From Candidatus Dechloromonas phosphorivorans (lineage in GTDB: Bacteria; Pseudomonadota; Gammaproteobacteria; Burkholderiales; Rhodocyclaceae): a stretch of DNA of 64,000 bases. The position numbers were made by a program, and so were the translations under genes. Numbering within the stretch: the stretch's first letter is position 1; each line of letters starts with the position of its first letter. The stretch lies in the NCBI GenBank assembly GCA_016709495.1, contig JADJMS010000051.1, forward strand, positions 90,136 to 154,135, written 5' to 3'. Shown one piece after another: positions 56,601-64,000 of the stretch. Below the pieces are notes generated by a model. That model ran no database searches and was not told the DNA's origin. It worked only from the letters and a program-made list of their open reading frames with translations.

Positions 56601-57655
56601 GTTCGGCGTGTCGTCAGGAGCAGGAAGGGCAGGGTCAGGAAGGGCCAAAGCGTAGCCACCAATCGGGTTAAACCGTTGAAATTCAGAAAGTGCCCCTGCC
56701 GCCAGGCGGTGAGTGCCGCCTGTGAATAGGGGTTGGGCGGTGCCAGATTGACCAGTACCGTACCGGCCATCAGTGCCATGCCGGCCAGCACAAGGCGAGC
56801 GGTTGCCGGCAGCGGCAGGGCCAGGGCAAGAATCAGCAAGCCAAGCGCCAGACCCAACTCGGCACCGGGTGTCATCCAGCTCAAGGCGTCTTGCGGGCCG
56901 ATCAGGATGACCGTGGCCAAAGTCCGCACCGCCAGCCCGAGCAGAAGAAACAGCGGGACCAGAAAGTAAGCCCAACGCGTACGGACAATCAGCCAGCGCA
57001 AGATCAGCCCGACAGCAATGGTATTGAAGGCGGTAATACTGGCTTCAATGAGGACAAAACTTTCTGCCGCAAAGGGCACCGCGCCCATCAAACCGAGTGC
57101 CTGACGCAAATCGCCCGCACCAAAAAGCAGGGTTTCCGGCGATAGCGGTACCAGCAGCCATAAACCCAGTAGCGTCAGACCCAGTTCAGCATGCGGCACC
57201 GGAGCGATCAACTGATGCTGCAAATGGCTGATCCGGTTAAATACGCGCGGCCCGACATGCTGCGCCCACAGCGCACCAAGCAAACCGCCCAATGTATTGC
57301 AGGCGAGATCAAGGTTGGAAGGAACCCGTGACGGTAACCAGGTCTGTATTGTTTCCAGCGAAAAGCTGGTCGCCCCGACCAGAATCACCGCCAGCACCAG
57401 GCCGGTAAAGCGCCAGGGCAATGAACTCAGGGCCAACGTAAAAAAGAAGCCTAAAGGCAGGTAGACCGTAACATTTGCCACCAGATCGAACGCCGTCCAG
57501 TAACGCGGCCAGCCGCCTTCGAGAAAAGCTATCGGGGAAATGCCGGAGTCACGCCAGCCGGAAAACGGGTGCAAGCTGCCGTAGATAACCAGCCCAAGCC
57601 AGGCAAGGGCAAGGTAGCGGGCAAGCAGGATGGGGCCGCGAACGTTGTGAGACAT
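56597..57655 (-). CDS. VanZ-family membrane protein
   Basis: 352 residues with about eight or nine hydrophobic segments. The N-terminal VanZ-like half shows IYGSLHPFSGW, DLVANVTVYLPLGFFF, ETIQTW and PSNLDLACNTLGGLLGALW. The C-terminal half adds further TM segments. Function outside glycopeptide resistance is unknown. The stop lies at the first codons of the P-type ATPase gene. Confidence 0.86.
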   Translation of the reverse strand: MSHNVRGPILLARYLALAWLGLVIYGSLHPFSGWRDSGISPIAFLEGGWPRYWTAFDLVANVTVYLPLGFFFTLALSSLPWRFTGLVLAVILVGATSFSLETIQTWLPSRVPSNLDLACNTLGGLLGALWAQHVGPRVFNRISHLQHQLIAPVPHAELGLTLLGLWLLVPLSPETLLFGAGDLRQALGLMGAVPFAAESFVLIEASITAFNTIAVGLILRWLIVRTRWAYFLVPLFLLLGLAVRTLATVILIGPQDALSWMTPGAELGLALGLLILALALPLPATARLVLAGMALMAGTVLVNLAPPNPYSQAALTAWRQGHFLNFNGLTRLVATLWPFLTLPFLLLTTRRT

Positions 57656-57703
57656 GGCTTTGATTCTAGTCGAGAAGCCCTCTGTTCGCGCGGAGGAACA
57701 GCC

Positions 57704-58642
57704 TCAGACCACTTCCGCGCGATTGCGCCCGGCTTCCTTGGCCTTGTAAAGCAGGGTATCGGCTTGCTGGAACAACCGCCCAACCTGACCCTGTGCCGGG
57801 TCGGCACAAACACCACCAAGCGAAATCGTCACAATGCCGAATTCGGCATTTTTCTCATGCGGCAAGCGCATGGCCGCCACCGCCTCGACAATGGAAATTG
57901 CCAGCCCACAATGCGTGCCACTCGGTACATCCGGAATCACCACGGCGAATTCCTCACCACCATAGCGCGCCACAAAGGCACCGTGAGTCGCCTTGTCCAG
58001 GTTGGCTTGTTGAACCGTTTGCGCAAGGCAATTTGCCACCGCCCGCAAACAATCATCACCCGCCAGGTGCCCGTAGTGATCGTTGTATTTTTTAAAATTA
58101 TCGACATCGATCATCAGCAGACTAAATGGCTTTTTTGCATTCAGCGCCAAATCCCACAGGCTATCGATCTGCATATCCATCGCCCGACGATTGAAAAGAC
58201 CGGTCAAACCATCGCGATTGGCCTGATCTTGCAATTTTCGGTTGGCATGGGCGAGGCGCGTACGCAAGGCAGCAATCCGCGACATCGCCTTCATCTTGGC
58301 CTGCAAGACGCTTTCTGGTGCCATTTTGGAAATGAAATCGTCGCCACCCGCCTCAATCGCCGTCACCACATTGGTTGGCGTATCGGTTGCCGTGACAAAA
58401 ATAATCGGCGTCCACGCCCACGCTTCATTGCCCTCCAGAGCACGAATGCGGGTCGTCGTCTCGAAGCCGTTCATGCCCGGCATTTCGATATCCATCAGGA
58501 TCAGATCAAAGATGGTTTTCTGGAAGTGATCCAACGCTGCCTGGCCGCTGATCGCATGCTCCACCTCATGGCCGAACGACTCCAGTCGCGCAGTGGTCAC
58601 CATCGCTGTTGCACGAGAGTCTTCGACCAATAGAATCTTCAT
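57704..58642 (-). CDS. Response regulator with GGDEF output (REC-GGDEF)
   Basis: 312 residues from ATG 58642. REC: LLVEDSRAT, phospho-acceptor Asp in LILMDIEMPGMNG, and VTATD; Lys in ISKMAPESV. GGDEF domain: GLTGLFNRRAMD, DNFKKYNDHYGH, and active site ARYGGEEFAVV. The RxxD inhibitory site just upstream is absent, so product inhibition through that site is not expected. Divergent from a double-REC regulator; the 133-base gap must hold both promoters. Confidence 0.93.
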   Translation of the reverse strand: MKILLVEDSRATAMVTTARLESFGHEVEHAISGQAALDHFQKTIFDLILMDIEMPGMNGFETTTRIRALEGNEAWAWTPIIFVTATDTPTNVVTAIEAGGDDFISKMAPESVLQAKMKAMSRIAALRTRLAHANRKLQDQANRDGLTGLFNRRAMDMQIDSLWDLALNAKKPFSLLMIDVDNFKKYNDHYGHLAGDDCLRAVANCLAQTVQQANLDKATHGAFVARYGGEEFAVVIPDVPSGTHCGLAISIVEAVAAMRLPHEKNAEFGIVTISLGGVCADPAQGQVGRLFQQADTLLYKAKEAGRNRAEVV

Positions 58643-58775
58643 TACGCATCCATCACAATGTAAATTACTGGCTCGACCCGTTGCAACCAAGGCTTAGCCG
58701 CTAAAATCAAAGGCGAGTCAGCATACACCTCGACTCTCCAAAATAGATACCCATTAAGTAATAGAAAGCGCAATC

Positions 58776-59579
58776 ATGCGTATATTGATCGTCGACGACA
58801 ACGCCTCACTGCGCCAGCTACTCGCCTCCCTATTTACCGATGCCGGGCACGAAGTCGTCGCCTTGCTTGAAGATGGTAGTGAGCGGGTTGAAGCCGAGAT
58901 CAAACGCACCCAGCCCGACATCATCTGCCTCGATTACAACCTGCCGGGGCGCGATGGCCTTGCCATCCTGCAATCGATCCAGACTTTCGCGCCGCAAATC
59001 GATGTCCTGTTCATGACCGCTTCGGATGAAAGCGACATCGCCAAACGTGCAGCCGATGCCGGCGCCTCAGGTTTTATCCGCAAACCCTTTGGCCAGGCTC
59101 AAATCGTCCGCGAACTCGGCGTCGTCTGCGAAACACGTAAGCATGCCGCACCGGCAAGCAGTGAAACAAATGCCAAAACAGTGACGCCAATGCCAAATCT
59201 TGATGGGCCAAAAAGCCGCCGGGGCACCGCCGTCATCGCTGACGACAGCGGTTCGGTGCGCCTCGTTCTCAAAGGCATTTTGCAGGAATGCGGCTTGCAT
59301 GTTGTGCAGACCGTCGCCAATGGTGGCGATGCCGTGATTGCTGCGCGCAACCACCAGCCGCAAGTGCTCTGCCTTGATGTGAATATGCCGGAAATGGGCG
59401 GCCTCGAAGCCCTGCCGTTAATTCGCGCCGCCAGCCCGCATACAGCGGTAGTCATGGTCACCGGCAACGCCGACAAAACCGTGGTCGCTGTCGCCGCCAG
59501 CCACGGGGCGAGTGGCTACATCATCAAACCACTACGTCCGGCGCATGTAATTGCTTATATGGACCGGCTTTTCAAATAA
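58776..59579 (+). CDS. Double-receiver response regulator
   Basis: 267 residues, two REC domains and no output domain. REC 1 (residues 1-120): LIVDDNAS, Asp in IICLDYNLPGRDG, Lys in FIRKPFG. A linker of about 25 residues follows. REC 2 (about 148-265): VIADDSGS, Asp in VLCLDVNMPEMGG, Lys in YIIKPLRP. Could act as a phosphorelay node or CheY-like adaptor. Convergent with the symporter gene. Confidence 0.92.
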   Translation: MRILIVDDNASLRQLLASLFTDAGHEVVALLEDGSERVEAEIKRTQPDIICLDYNLPGRDGLAILQSIQTFAPQIDVLFMTASDESDIAKRAADAGASGFIRKPFGQAQIVRELGVVCETRKHAAPASSETNAKTVTPMPNLDGPKSRRGTAVIADDSGSVRLVLKGILQECGLHVVQTVANGGDAVIAARNHQPQVLCLDVNMPEMGGLEALPLIRAASPHTAVVMVTGNADKTVVAVAASHGASGYIIKPLRPAHVIAYMDRLFK

Positions 59580-59580
59580 G

Positions 59581-61077
59581 CTAATGCCGGTGCGGATGCT
59601 CGCCAACGTGATGTGTTTCCGCCGCTGCGCGGTGGTGCAGCACGTGGTGCAGGTCTTCTTGCGGCGTAGTCCGACCTATCCATTGCGGTAGCAGCGAACC
59701 GGCAATCATGCCAAACAAGCTGGCGGCCAGGCCGATCAATTGCGGCGGCACAAGGCTGGCCTCACCGAGCAATACCTCAACCAGCAACCATGAGATCAAG
59801 CCGCCAATAGTTGCGGCCAAGGCACCCTGTGTTGTCGCGCGCGACCAGTAGGCACCGAAGAAAAGCGGAATAAAGGCACCGGCCAGCGTCACCTTGTAGG
59901 CGTTTTCGACCATCTTGAAGATCGAAGCATTGGTGTTCAGGGCGAAGAGCAGCACAACGACGGTGAAGCAGACGATGGTGATGCGCATCATGCGCAGGAA
60001 AGCATGGTCACCAAGGCCGGGGAAGAAGCCGCGCAGGATGTTTTCGGAAAAGGCCACCGACGGCGCGAGCAACGTGGCCGACGAACAACTCATGATCGCA
60101 GCGAGCACGGCGCCAAAGAAAATGGCTTGGGCGAAAACCGGGGTGTGTTGTAGCACCAGCGTTGGCAACACCAGTTGCGAATCACTCTGGATCAGTGCAT
60201 TGAATTTTTCAGGTTCGATCAGCGTGGCCGAATAGGCGATGAACATCGGAATGAAGGTGAAACAAAAGTACAACACGCCACCAAGAATGGAGGCAGTGAT
60301 GGCGATGCGCGCACTGCGCGCCGAAGTCACACGCTGGAAAACGTCCTGCTGCGGAATCGAGCCAAGCATCATGGTGATCCAGGCGCCAAGGAAGGTCAGC
60401 CATTCAACCGCACTGGCTGAAGGAAAGAAGTCGAGCTTGCCGGCCGCCGAGGCCTGGCTGACGACGGCTTCGACGCCGCCGGTCATTCCGGAAATCAGAT
60501 AGCCGATGTAGAGCATGCCGCCCATGACGACGCCCATCTGGACGAAATCGAGGATGGCGACCGAAAGCATGCCGCCAAAGGTGGTGTAGGTGAGGACGAT
60601 GGCCGCGCCGAGGATCATGCCGGCGGTGGGCGAAATGGCACCATCGGTGACGACACTGAACACCAGGCCAAGCGCCTTGATTTGCGCCGAGACCCAACCC
60701 AGATAGGAAATAACGATACAAAGCGTGGTCAGCACCTCAACCGTGCGGTTATAGCGCATGCGGAAGAAGTCGCCGAGGGTCAATACATTGAGTTTGTAGA
60801 GTTTGGTGCCGTAAAAAATACCGGCGATGATCAGGCACATGCTGGCCCCAAACGGGTCGGCAACCACCCCGCGCAAGCCATCCTTGACGAAAGTGGCGGA
60901 AACGCCAAACACCGCTTCAGCGCCGAACCAGGTGGCAAAAACGGTCGCCGTGACGACCGGCATCTGCAGGCTGCGCCCGGCCACGGCAAAATCCTTGGCG
61001 TTATGGACACGTGTGGCGGCGTAAAGGCCGATGCCAATGGAAACCAGCAGGTAGATGACAACAAACCAGATGAGCAT
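59581..61077 (-). CDS. Sodium:solute symporter with His-rich C-terminus
   Basis: 498 residues, SSS family, about 13 TM segments. Family blocks: AGRSLQMPVVTATVFATWFGAEAVFG, YLGWVSAQIKALGLVF, and FGAVLAAIMSCSSATLLAPSVAFSEN. The last 26 residues include HHVLHHRAAAETHHVGEHPHRH, with nine His, a possible metal-binding tail. Substrate not deducible. Confidence 0.88.
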   Translation of the reverse strand: MLIWFVVIYLLVSIGIGLYAATRVHNAKDFAVAGRSLQMPVVTATVFATWFGAEAVFGVSATFVKDGLRGVVADPFGASMCLIIAGIFYGTKLYKLNVLTLGDFFRMRYNRTVEVLTTLCIVISYLGWVSAQIKALGLVFSVVTDGAISPTAGMILGAAIVLTYTTFGGMLSVAILDFVQMGVVMGGMLYIGYLISGMTGGVEAVVSQASAAGKLDFFPSASAVEWLTFLGAWITMMLGSIPQQDVFQRVTSARSARIAITASILGGVLYFCFTFIPMFIAYSATLIEPEKFNALIQSDSQLVLPTLVLQHTPVFAQAIFFGAVLAAIMSCSSATLLAPSVAFSENILRGFFPGLGDHAFLRMMRITIVCFTVVVLLFALNTNASIFKMVENAYKVTLAGAFIPLFFGAYWSRATTQGALAATIGGLISWLLVEVLLGEASLVPPQLIGLAASLFGMIAGSLLPQWIGRTTPQEDLHHVLHHRAAAETHHVGEHPHRH

Positions 61078-61138
61078 GACCGCGCTGGCCGCTTAAGGGG
61101 TTGAGAAGACAGGAATTATACGGTTTTGGACCGGAGAA

Positions 61139-61762
61139 TCAGAAGTCCGGTGGTGACTCGAAACTTTGCCAATCATCCGTCCCCGGTAGCGGAAAACTGA
61201 GCTTTGTCGCGTGCAGTAAAAGCCGGGGAGCTGACGTTGCAGAACCATATAGCTCGTCACCAAGTATTGAATGGCCCAAAGCCATCATATGGACCCTGAG
61301 CTGATGCGAACGACCGGTAATCGGCTCCAGTTCAACTCGACTGTAATTTTTTTGTGCATCGTAGGCTAGCCGGCGATAGCGCGTGAGTGAAGGCTTACCA
61401 ATTTCAAAACTGACCATCTGGCGTGGTCGATTCGGCCAATCACAAATCAGCGGTAAATTGACCTCGCCACTCTCCGGCAACAACTCTCCAGCTACGACAG
61501 CAATGTAGCGTTTGGCGACCTGACGTTGCTCAAACAGACGGGACAGCGCGCGGTGCATTTCCGGGCCACGCGCCATCAGCAGCAAGCCGGAAGTACCCAT
61601 GTCGAGGCGATGAACTGCCAACGCATCGGGATAGACGGCCTGCACCCGGTGAATCAGACAATCCTGCTTGTCCGGGCCGCGACCGGGTACAGAAAGCATT
61701 CCGGGGGCCTTGTTAACGACTAGTAAGGTCGAATCAGCGTAGATCAGCTCAAATTGACTCAT
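61139..61762 (-). CDS. rluA: RluA-type pseudouridine synthase
   Basis: 207 residues. Catalytic Asp in AVHRLDMGTSGLLLMAR; KRYIAVVAGE and EPITGRSHQLRVHMMALGHSILGDELYG are family motifs. Size and lack of an S4 domain fit the RluA branch, which modifies 23S rRNA U746 and tRNA U32. The ATG sits two bases from repeat copy 9. Confidence 0.92.
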   Translation of the reverse strand: MSQFELIYADSTLLVVNKAPGMLSVPGRGPDKQDCLIHRVQAVYPDALAVHRLDMGTSGLLLMARGPEMHRALSRLFEQRQVAKRYIAVVAGELLPESGEVNLPLICDWPNRPRQMVSFEIGKPSLTRYRRLAYDAQKNYSRVELEPITGRSHQLRVHMMALGHSILGDELYGSATSAPRLLLHATKLSFPLPGTDDWQSFESPPDF

Positions 61763-61763
61763 T

Positions 61764-61799
61764 TGTTACGGTCAACTGCCAAAAATGGCCAAAATTTTA
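61764..61799 (+). repeat. Dispersed repeat, copy 9 (between the UbiE-like gene and rluA)
   Basis: Plus strand: TGTTACGGTCAAC exact core (61765-61776), then TGCC, AAAAAT, GGCC, AAAATTTTA. Cleanest copy. Its distal end contains the stop codon of the repaired methyltransferase gene. Confidence 0.9.
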
Positions 61800-62554
61800 G
61801 GCCTTATAGCCGGTGTATTCCCGGAAGATACCAAAAGTCACGGCACATTTGACCTCGCTAAACCGGCCCGACGCAGCGAATCGAGAATGGGCTCAGGGTC
61901 GACCGCCGCTTGAATGGTTTCGCCGTAATATGCCCAAAGCTGGGTCACATCGGTATGGCTGGGGGCCAGGCGGGCAAGCAGCGGTACGACGCCACCAATG
62001 TAGCCACGCAACAAAAGTTGGGCAAAGCTGCTTTGCGGGCGGCTGATTTCCATGATGCAGACGCGCCCTGCTGGTCGCAGCACGCGAAAATATTCCGAAA
62101 AAGCCTGATCCAGATCGCCGACATGGCGCAGCGCGTAACCCATTGAAACGAAATCAACATGACCATCCGGCAGAGGTATGGCTTCGGCGTAGGCTTCAAT
62201 GGTCTCGACATCAAGTTTTTTGCGCAATTCAGCAAGCATGCCGGGCGATGGATCGAGCGCCAGCAGCTTGCCGCTTGGCCCGATCAATCGCTGCCCTTCA
62301 ACCGCAACCAGCCCTGTGCCAGCGGCCACATCAAGCAAGGTCATCCCGGTTTTCAAACCATTGCGACGCAAAACATCACGCCGGTACCAGGAGCCGCTGC
62401 CCAAGGCCGTCAAGTTTTCAGCGCGGTCATAACCCGCAGCAGCCTGATTGAACATGGCTTGGGTTACCTGCCGCCGCTCATCCTCCGAAGAAAAATAGGG
62501 CTGAAGTCGCGGATCAGTTTTTAACGCAGCATTACGGGCAGTCGATTCAGACAT
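61797..62554 (-). CDS. UbiE/COQ5-like methyltransferase, frame break near the C-terminus
   Basis: About 252 residues after repair. SAM motif I TLLDVAAGTGLVA, ALRHVGDLDQAFSEYFRVLRPAG and EISRPQSS are UbiE-like. The direct frame stops at 61838 after GLARSNVP; adding one T at a T run near 61860 gives GFSEVKCAVTFGIFREYTGYKA and a stop at 61797, the normal UbiE-type ending. Located with the GT2 and acyltransferase genes rather than with other ubiquinone genes, so it may act on the pigment or on quinone; undecided. Confidence 0.85.
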
Positions 62555-63331
62555 TCAACATTTCTTTCCGGAGGGCGTGCTTAGGCGACGCCAGATCAGC
62601 TGCGGCAAGCGCAACAGAAAACCGAGGAAAAGACGGGTGTGCATCCAGGTCAGCAAGCTATTGTCACGCAGGTAGCGAAAATGTGAAACACCGCCTTCAT
62701 CGGCCCGGAAGTAGCGCACCGGAGCGTCGATATTTAGCGGTTTGACGCCCGCCCAACAGAGCCGGACAACCGCTTCCGGGTCGAAATCGAAGCGCCGCAT
62801 GAAGCGGTTGGGACGCATGATTTTGATCAGCGGCGCAATCGGATACACGCGAAAGCCGTAAAGCGAATCGCCGATACCCATCCACAGGGTTTCAAGATTG
62901 GCCCAGCCATTCGATACCTTGCGGCCATTGACGCGCAAAGCGGGGGCATCGTCATCAAACACCGGCTTGCCGAGTACCATTTTCTGGGGCTCAGCCACCG
63001 ACGCAGCCATGAATGCGGGAATCAGGTCGGCCGGGTGCTGGCCGTCAGAATCCATCGTCAAGGCATGTGTGAAACCTTGTGCCGCCGCCTGCTCGATGCC
63101 TTCGAGCACGGCTGAACCCTTGCCGCGATTTTCCGGCAGCACAATCACCTTCATCCCGGGATCGCCCGCCGCCAGAGTCTTCAGTTGCTCGGCACTGCCA
63201 TCCGTACTGCCATCCACCACAACCCAGACCGGCGCCCACTGGGCACGCGCAGCGCGCACCGTAGCCAGCACTTTCGGGCCAGGGTTGTAACTGGGGATCA
63301 GGACGAAGTGGCTAGTTGAAAGATCGGACAT
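62555..63331 (-). CDS. GT2-family glycosyltransferase (ApeJ N-terminal type)
   Basis: 258 residues. N-terminus FVLIPSYNPGPKVLATV, nucleotide-sugar site VVDGSTDGSAE, catalytic-type DxD region in ALTMDSDGQHPADL. A C-terminal hydrophobic/basic stretch, TRLFLGFLLRLPQLIWRRLS, could touch the membrane. In E. coli the matching GT2 domain is fused to the LpxL-like acyltransferase in ApeJ; here it is separate and 22 kb from the operon (identity with ApeJ inferred). One base lies between it and the methyltransferase gene. Confidence 0.87.
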   Translation of the reverse strand: MSDLSTSHFVLIPSYNPGPKVLATVRAARAQWAPVWVVVDGSTDGSAEQLKTLAAGDPGMKVIVLPENRGKGSAVLEGIEQAAAQGFTHALTMDSDGQHPADLIPAFMAASVAEPQKMVLGKPVFDDDAPALRVNGRKVSNGWANLETLWMGIGDSLYGFRVYPIAPLIKIMRPNRFMRRFDFDPEAVVRLCWAGVKPLNIDAPVRYFRADEGGVSHFRYLRDNSLLTWMHTRLFLGFLLRLPQLIWRRLSTPSGKKC

Positions 63332-63337
63332 GGCTGA

Positions 63338-64000
63338 TCAACGGGTGTTGCCCAGAGGTGACTGAATGTCATCTGTTACGGTCGACGGCGAATTTTCACC
63401 GGATTTTTTCCCCAATTCCAGGCTGAAATAAGCATCCAGTTCACGCGTAAAGGCGCTGACATCCTTCGGCGGCGCAAAACGCCTGCCAAGACGGACGCGT
63501 ACTCGCAAGGGCAGGGCCGGTCGTTTGAACAGCGGCCAGTCTTTGCCCAAATAAGGCGTACTGAATTCGATCAACAGGGTTTGTATCTGAACTCCCGTCC
63601 GGCTGGCAATCAGGCCAGTGCTTTTTGGCAAGGGCCAACAGGAAAATGTTCAGTCCGCGTACCTTCCGGAAAAATCACCAGATGCGCGCCGCCCCGCAAT
63701 TCCTCACGGGCACTCAGGATGGTTTCCAGCGGTGCGTTATTGCGAATGTAGCGTGCCAGCCGTGCCGCAGAACCAAACAACAGGTTATCCATCAAGGCGG
63801 CCTTCATCACACAAACCGTGTTCGGCAAGCGTGAGGTCAACATCCCGGCATCCATCAGGGATGGGTGATTTGCTGCGAGGATCAGCGGCCCTTCATTGCG
63901 CAATTGATCAAGCTCATCCAGATCAAGATGAAAGGCACAAACAATTTCCAGACAACGCAGGTAAAACCGAAAACCATAGGTGATAAAGCGCCGACTGACA
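63338..64000 (-). CDS. Lysophospholipid (1-acylglycerol-3-phosphate type) acyltransferase, frame break, cut by window end
   Basis: Reads in from the right edge as VSRRFITYGFRFYLRCLE. Active-site motif HPSLMD (HxxxxD) in ILAANHPSLMDAGML and FPEGTRT are intact. The frame changes near 63622 (PVGPC / PKSTGLIASRTGVQ), consistent with one missing base. The C-terminal tail, KKSGENSPSTVTDDIQS, is encoded by repeat copy 10. PlsC-type enzymes (ApeD) belong to aryl polyene clusters, so this is a likely satellite gene with the GT2. Confidence 0.85.
63374..63409 (+). repeat. Dispersed repeat, copy 10 (3' end of the acyltransferase gene)
   Basis: Plus strand: TGTTACGGTCGAC exact core (63375-63386), then GGCG, AATTTT, CACCGG, ATTTTTT. 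It encodes KSGENSPSTVT near the protein end. Confidence 0.88.

Noticed and set aside
57455..57475. GTAGACCGTAACA in the VanZ gene as a repeat copy
   Set aside because: One core mismatch and no AT tracts; it encodes the conserved VTVYLPLGF segment.
1..64000. CRISPR array, tRNA/rRNA genes, transposases or prophage
   Set aside because: No regularly spaced repeats, no cloverleaf candidates in the short intergenic gaps, and no transposase, integrase or phage structural genes seen.

Overview
The window looks like chromosomal DNA of a betaproteobacterium, most likely of the Rhodocyclales (Dechloromonas/Azonexus-like). This is an inference from gene content and order (pal-cpoB-queE; recA-recX-lptB-rpoN-hpf-ptsN-hprK; cutA-dsbD; kup), from the GC-rich codon use and from the many c-di-GMP and hybrid-kinase genes. 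Coding density is very high. No non-coding gap exceeds about 300 bases; the largest are 24317-24597, 47698-47925 and 29650-29847. I see no tRNA, rRNA, CRISPR array, prophage or transposase.

Layout. 1-2.3 kb: end of the Tol-Pal region (pal, cpoB), queE and a PilZ protein. 2.3-4.5 kb: a PAS-GGDEF-EAL protein. 4.5-9.0 kb (minus): a complete branched-chain amino-acid-type ABC importer. 9.0-18.5 kb: queC, a YeeE/YedE transporter, a MidA-type methyltransferase, a FIST sensor beside a large hybrid kinase, ttcA and a cyclase-FHA protein. 18.5-24.3 kb (minus): psiF-like gene, then hprK, ptsN, hpf, rpoN, lptB, recX and recA, with a perfect LexA box upstream of recA. 24.6-29.6 kb: a CPA2-type antiporter, a thioredoxin and a periplasmic binding protein/hybrid kinase pair. 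29.8-44.8 kb (minus): a tightly overlapping operon of 17 genes for an aryl polyene-type pigment. 44.8-47.7 kb: dsbD, cutA and an ABC-2 permease. 47.9-57.7 kb: kup, a radical SAM protein, a 2H phosphoesterase, the probable ATPase partner of the permease, a hydrolase, a ferredoxin, a P-type ATPase and a VanZ protein. 57.7-61.1 kb: two response regulators and a sodium:solute symporter. 61.1-64 kb (minus): rluA, a UbiE-like methyltransferase, a GT2 glycosyltransferase and an acyltransferase cut by the window end; the last two look like detached parts of the aryl polyene pathway.

How the main system works together. An AMP ligase (apeH) activates an aryl starter. Two carrier proteins (apeE, apeF), two ketosynthases plus a chain-length-factor-like partner, a ketoreductase (apeQ) and two hotdog dehydratases (apeP, apeI) build the conjugated polyene. 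Acyltransferases and a glycosyltransferase would attach it to a lipid. An MMPL exporter (apeM) and a LolA-like carrier (apeL) would move it to the outer membrane. This version also carries an alpha/beta hydrolase, a NodB-type deacetylase, two methyltransferases and a DUF1615 lipoprotein.

Two features cut across the genes. First, a dispersed repeat of about 34 bp has the core GTTACGGTCRAC followed by two AT tracts one helical turn apart. At least ten good copies lie between 24.5 and 63.4 kb, inside and between genes, and its architecture resembles a DNA uptake signal. Second, three parS-like sites lie at 20.9, 36.9 and 53.9 kb, which suggests an origin-proximal position. About 22 genes or gene parts show single frame breaks, often at homopolymers and in genes expected to be functional, so the sequence probably carries indel errors rather than true pseudogenes.
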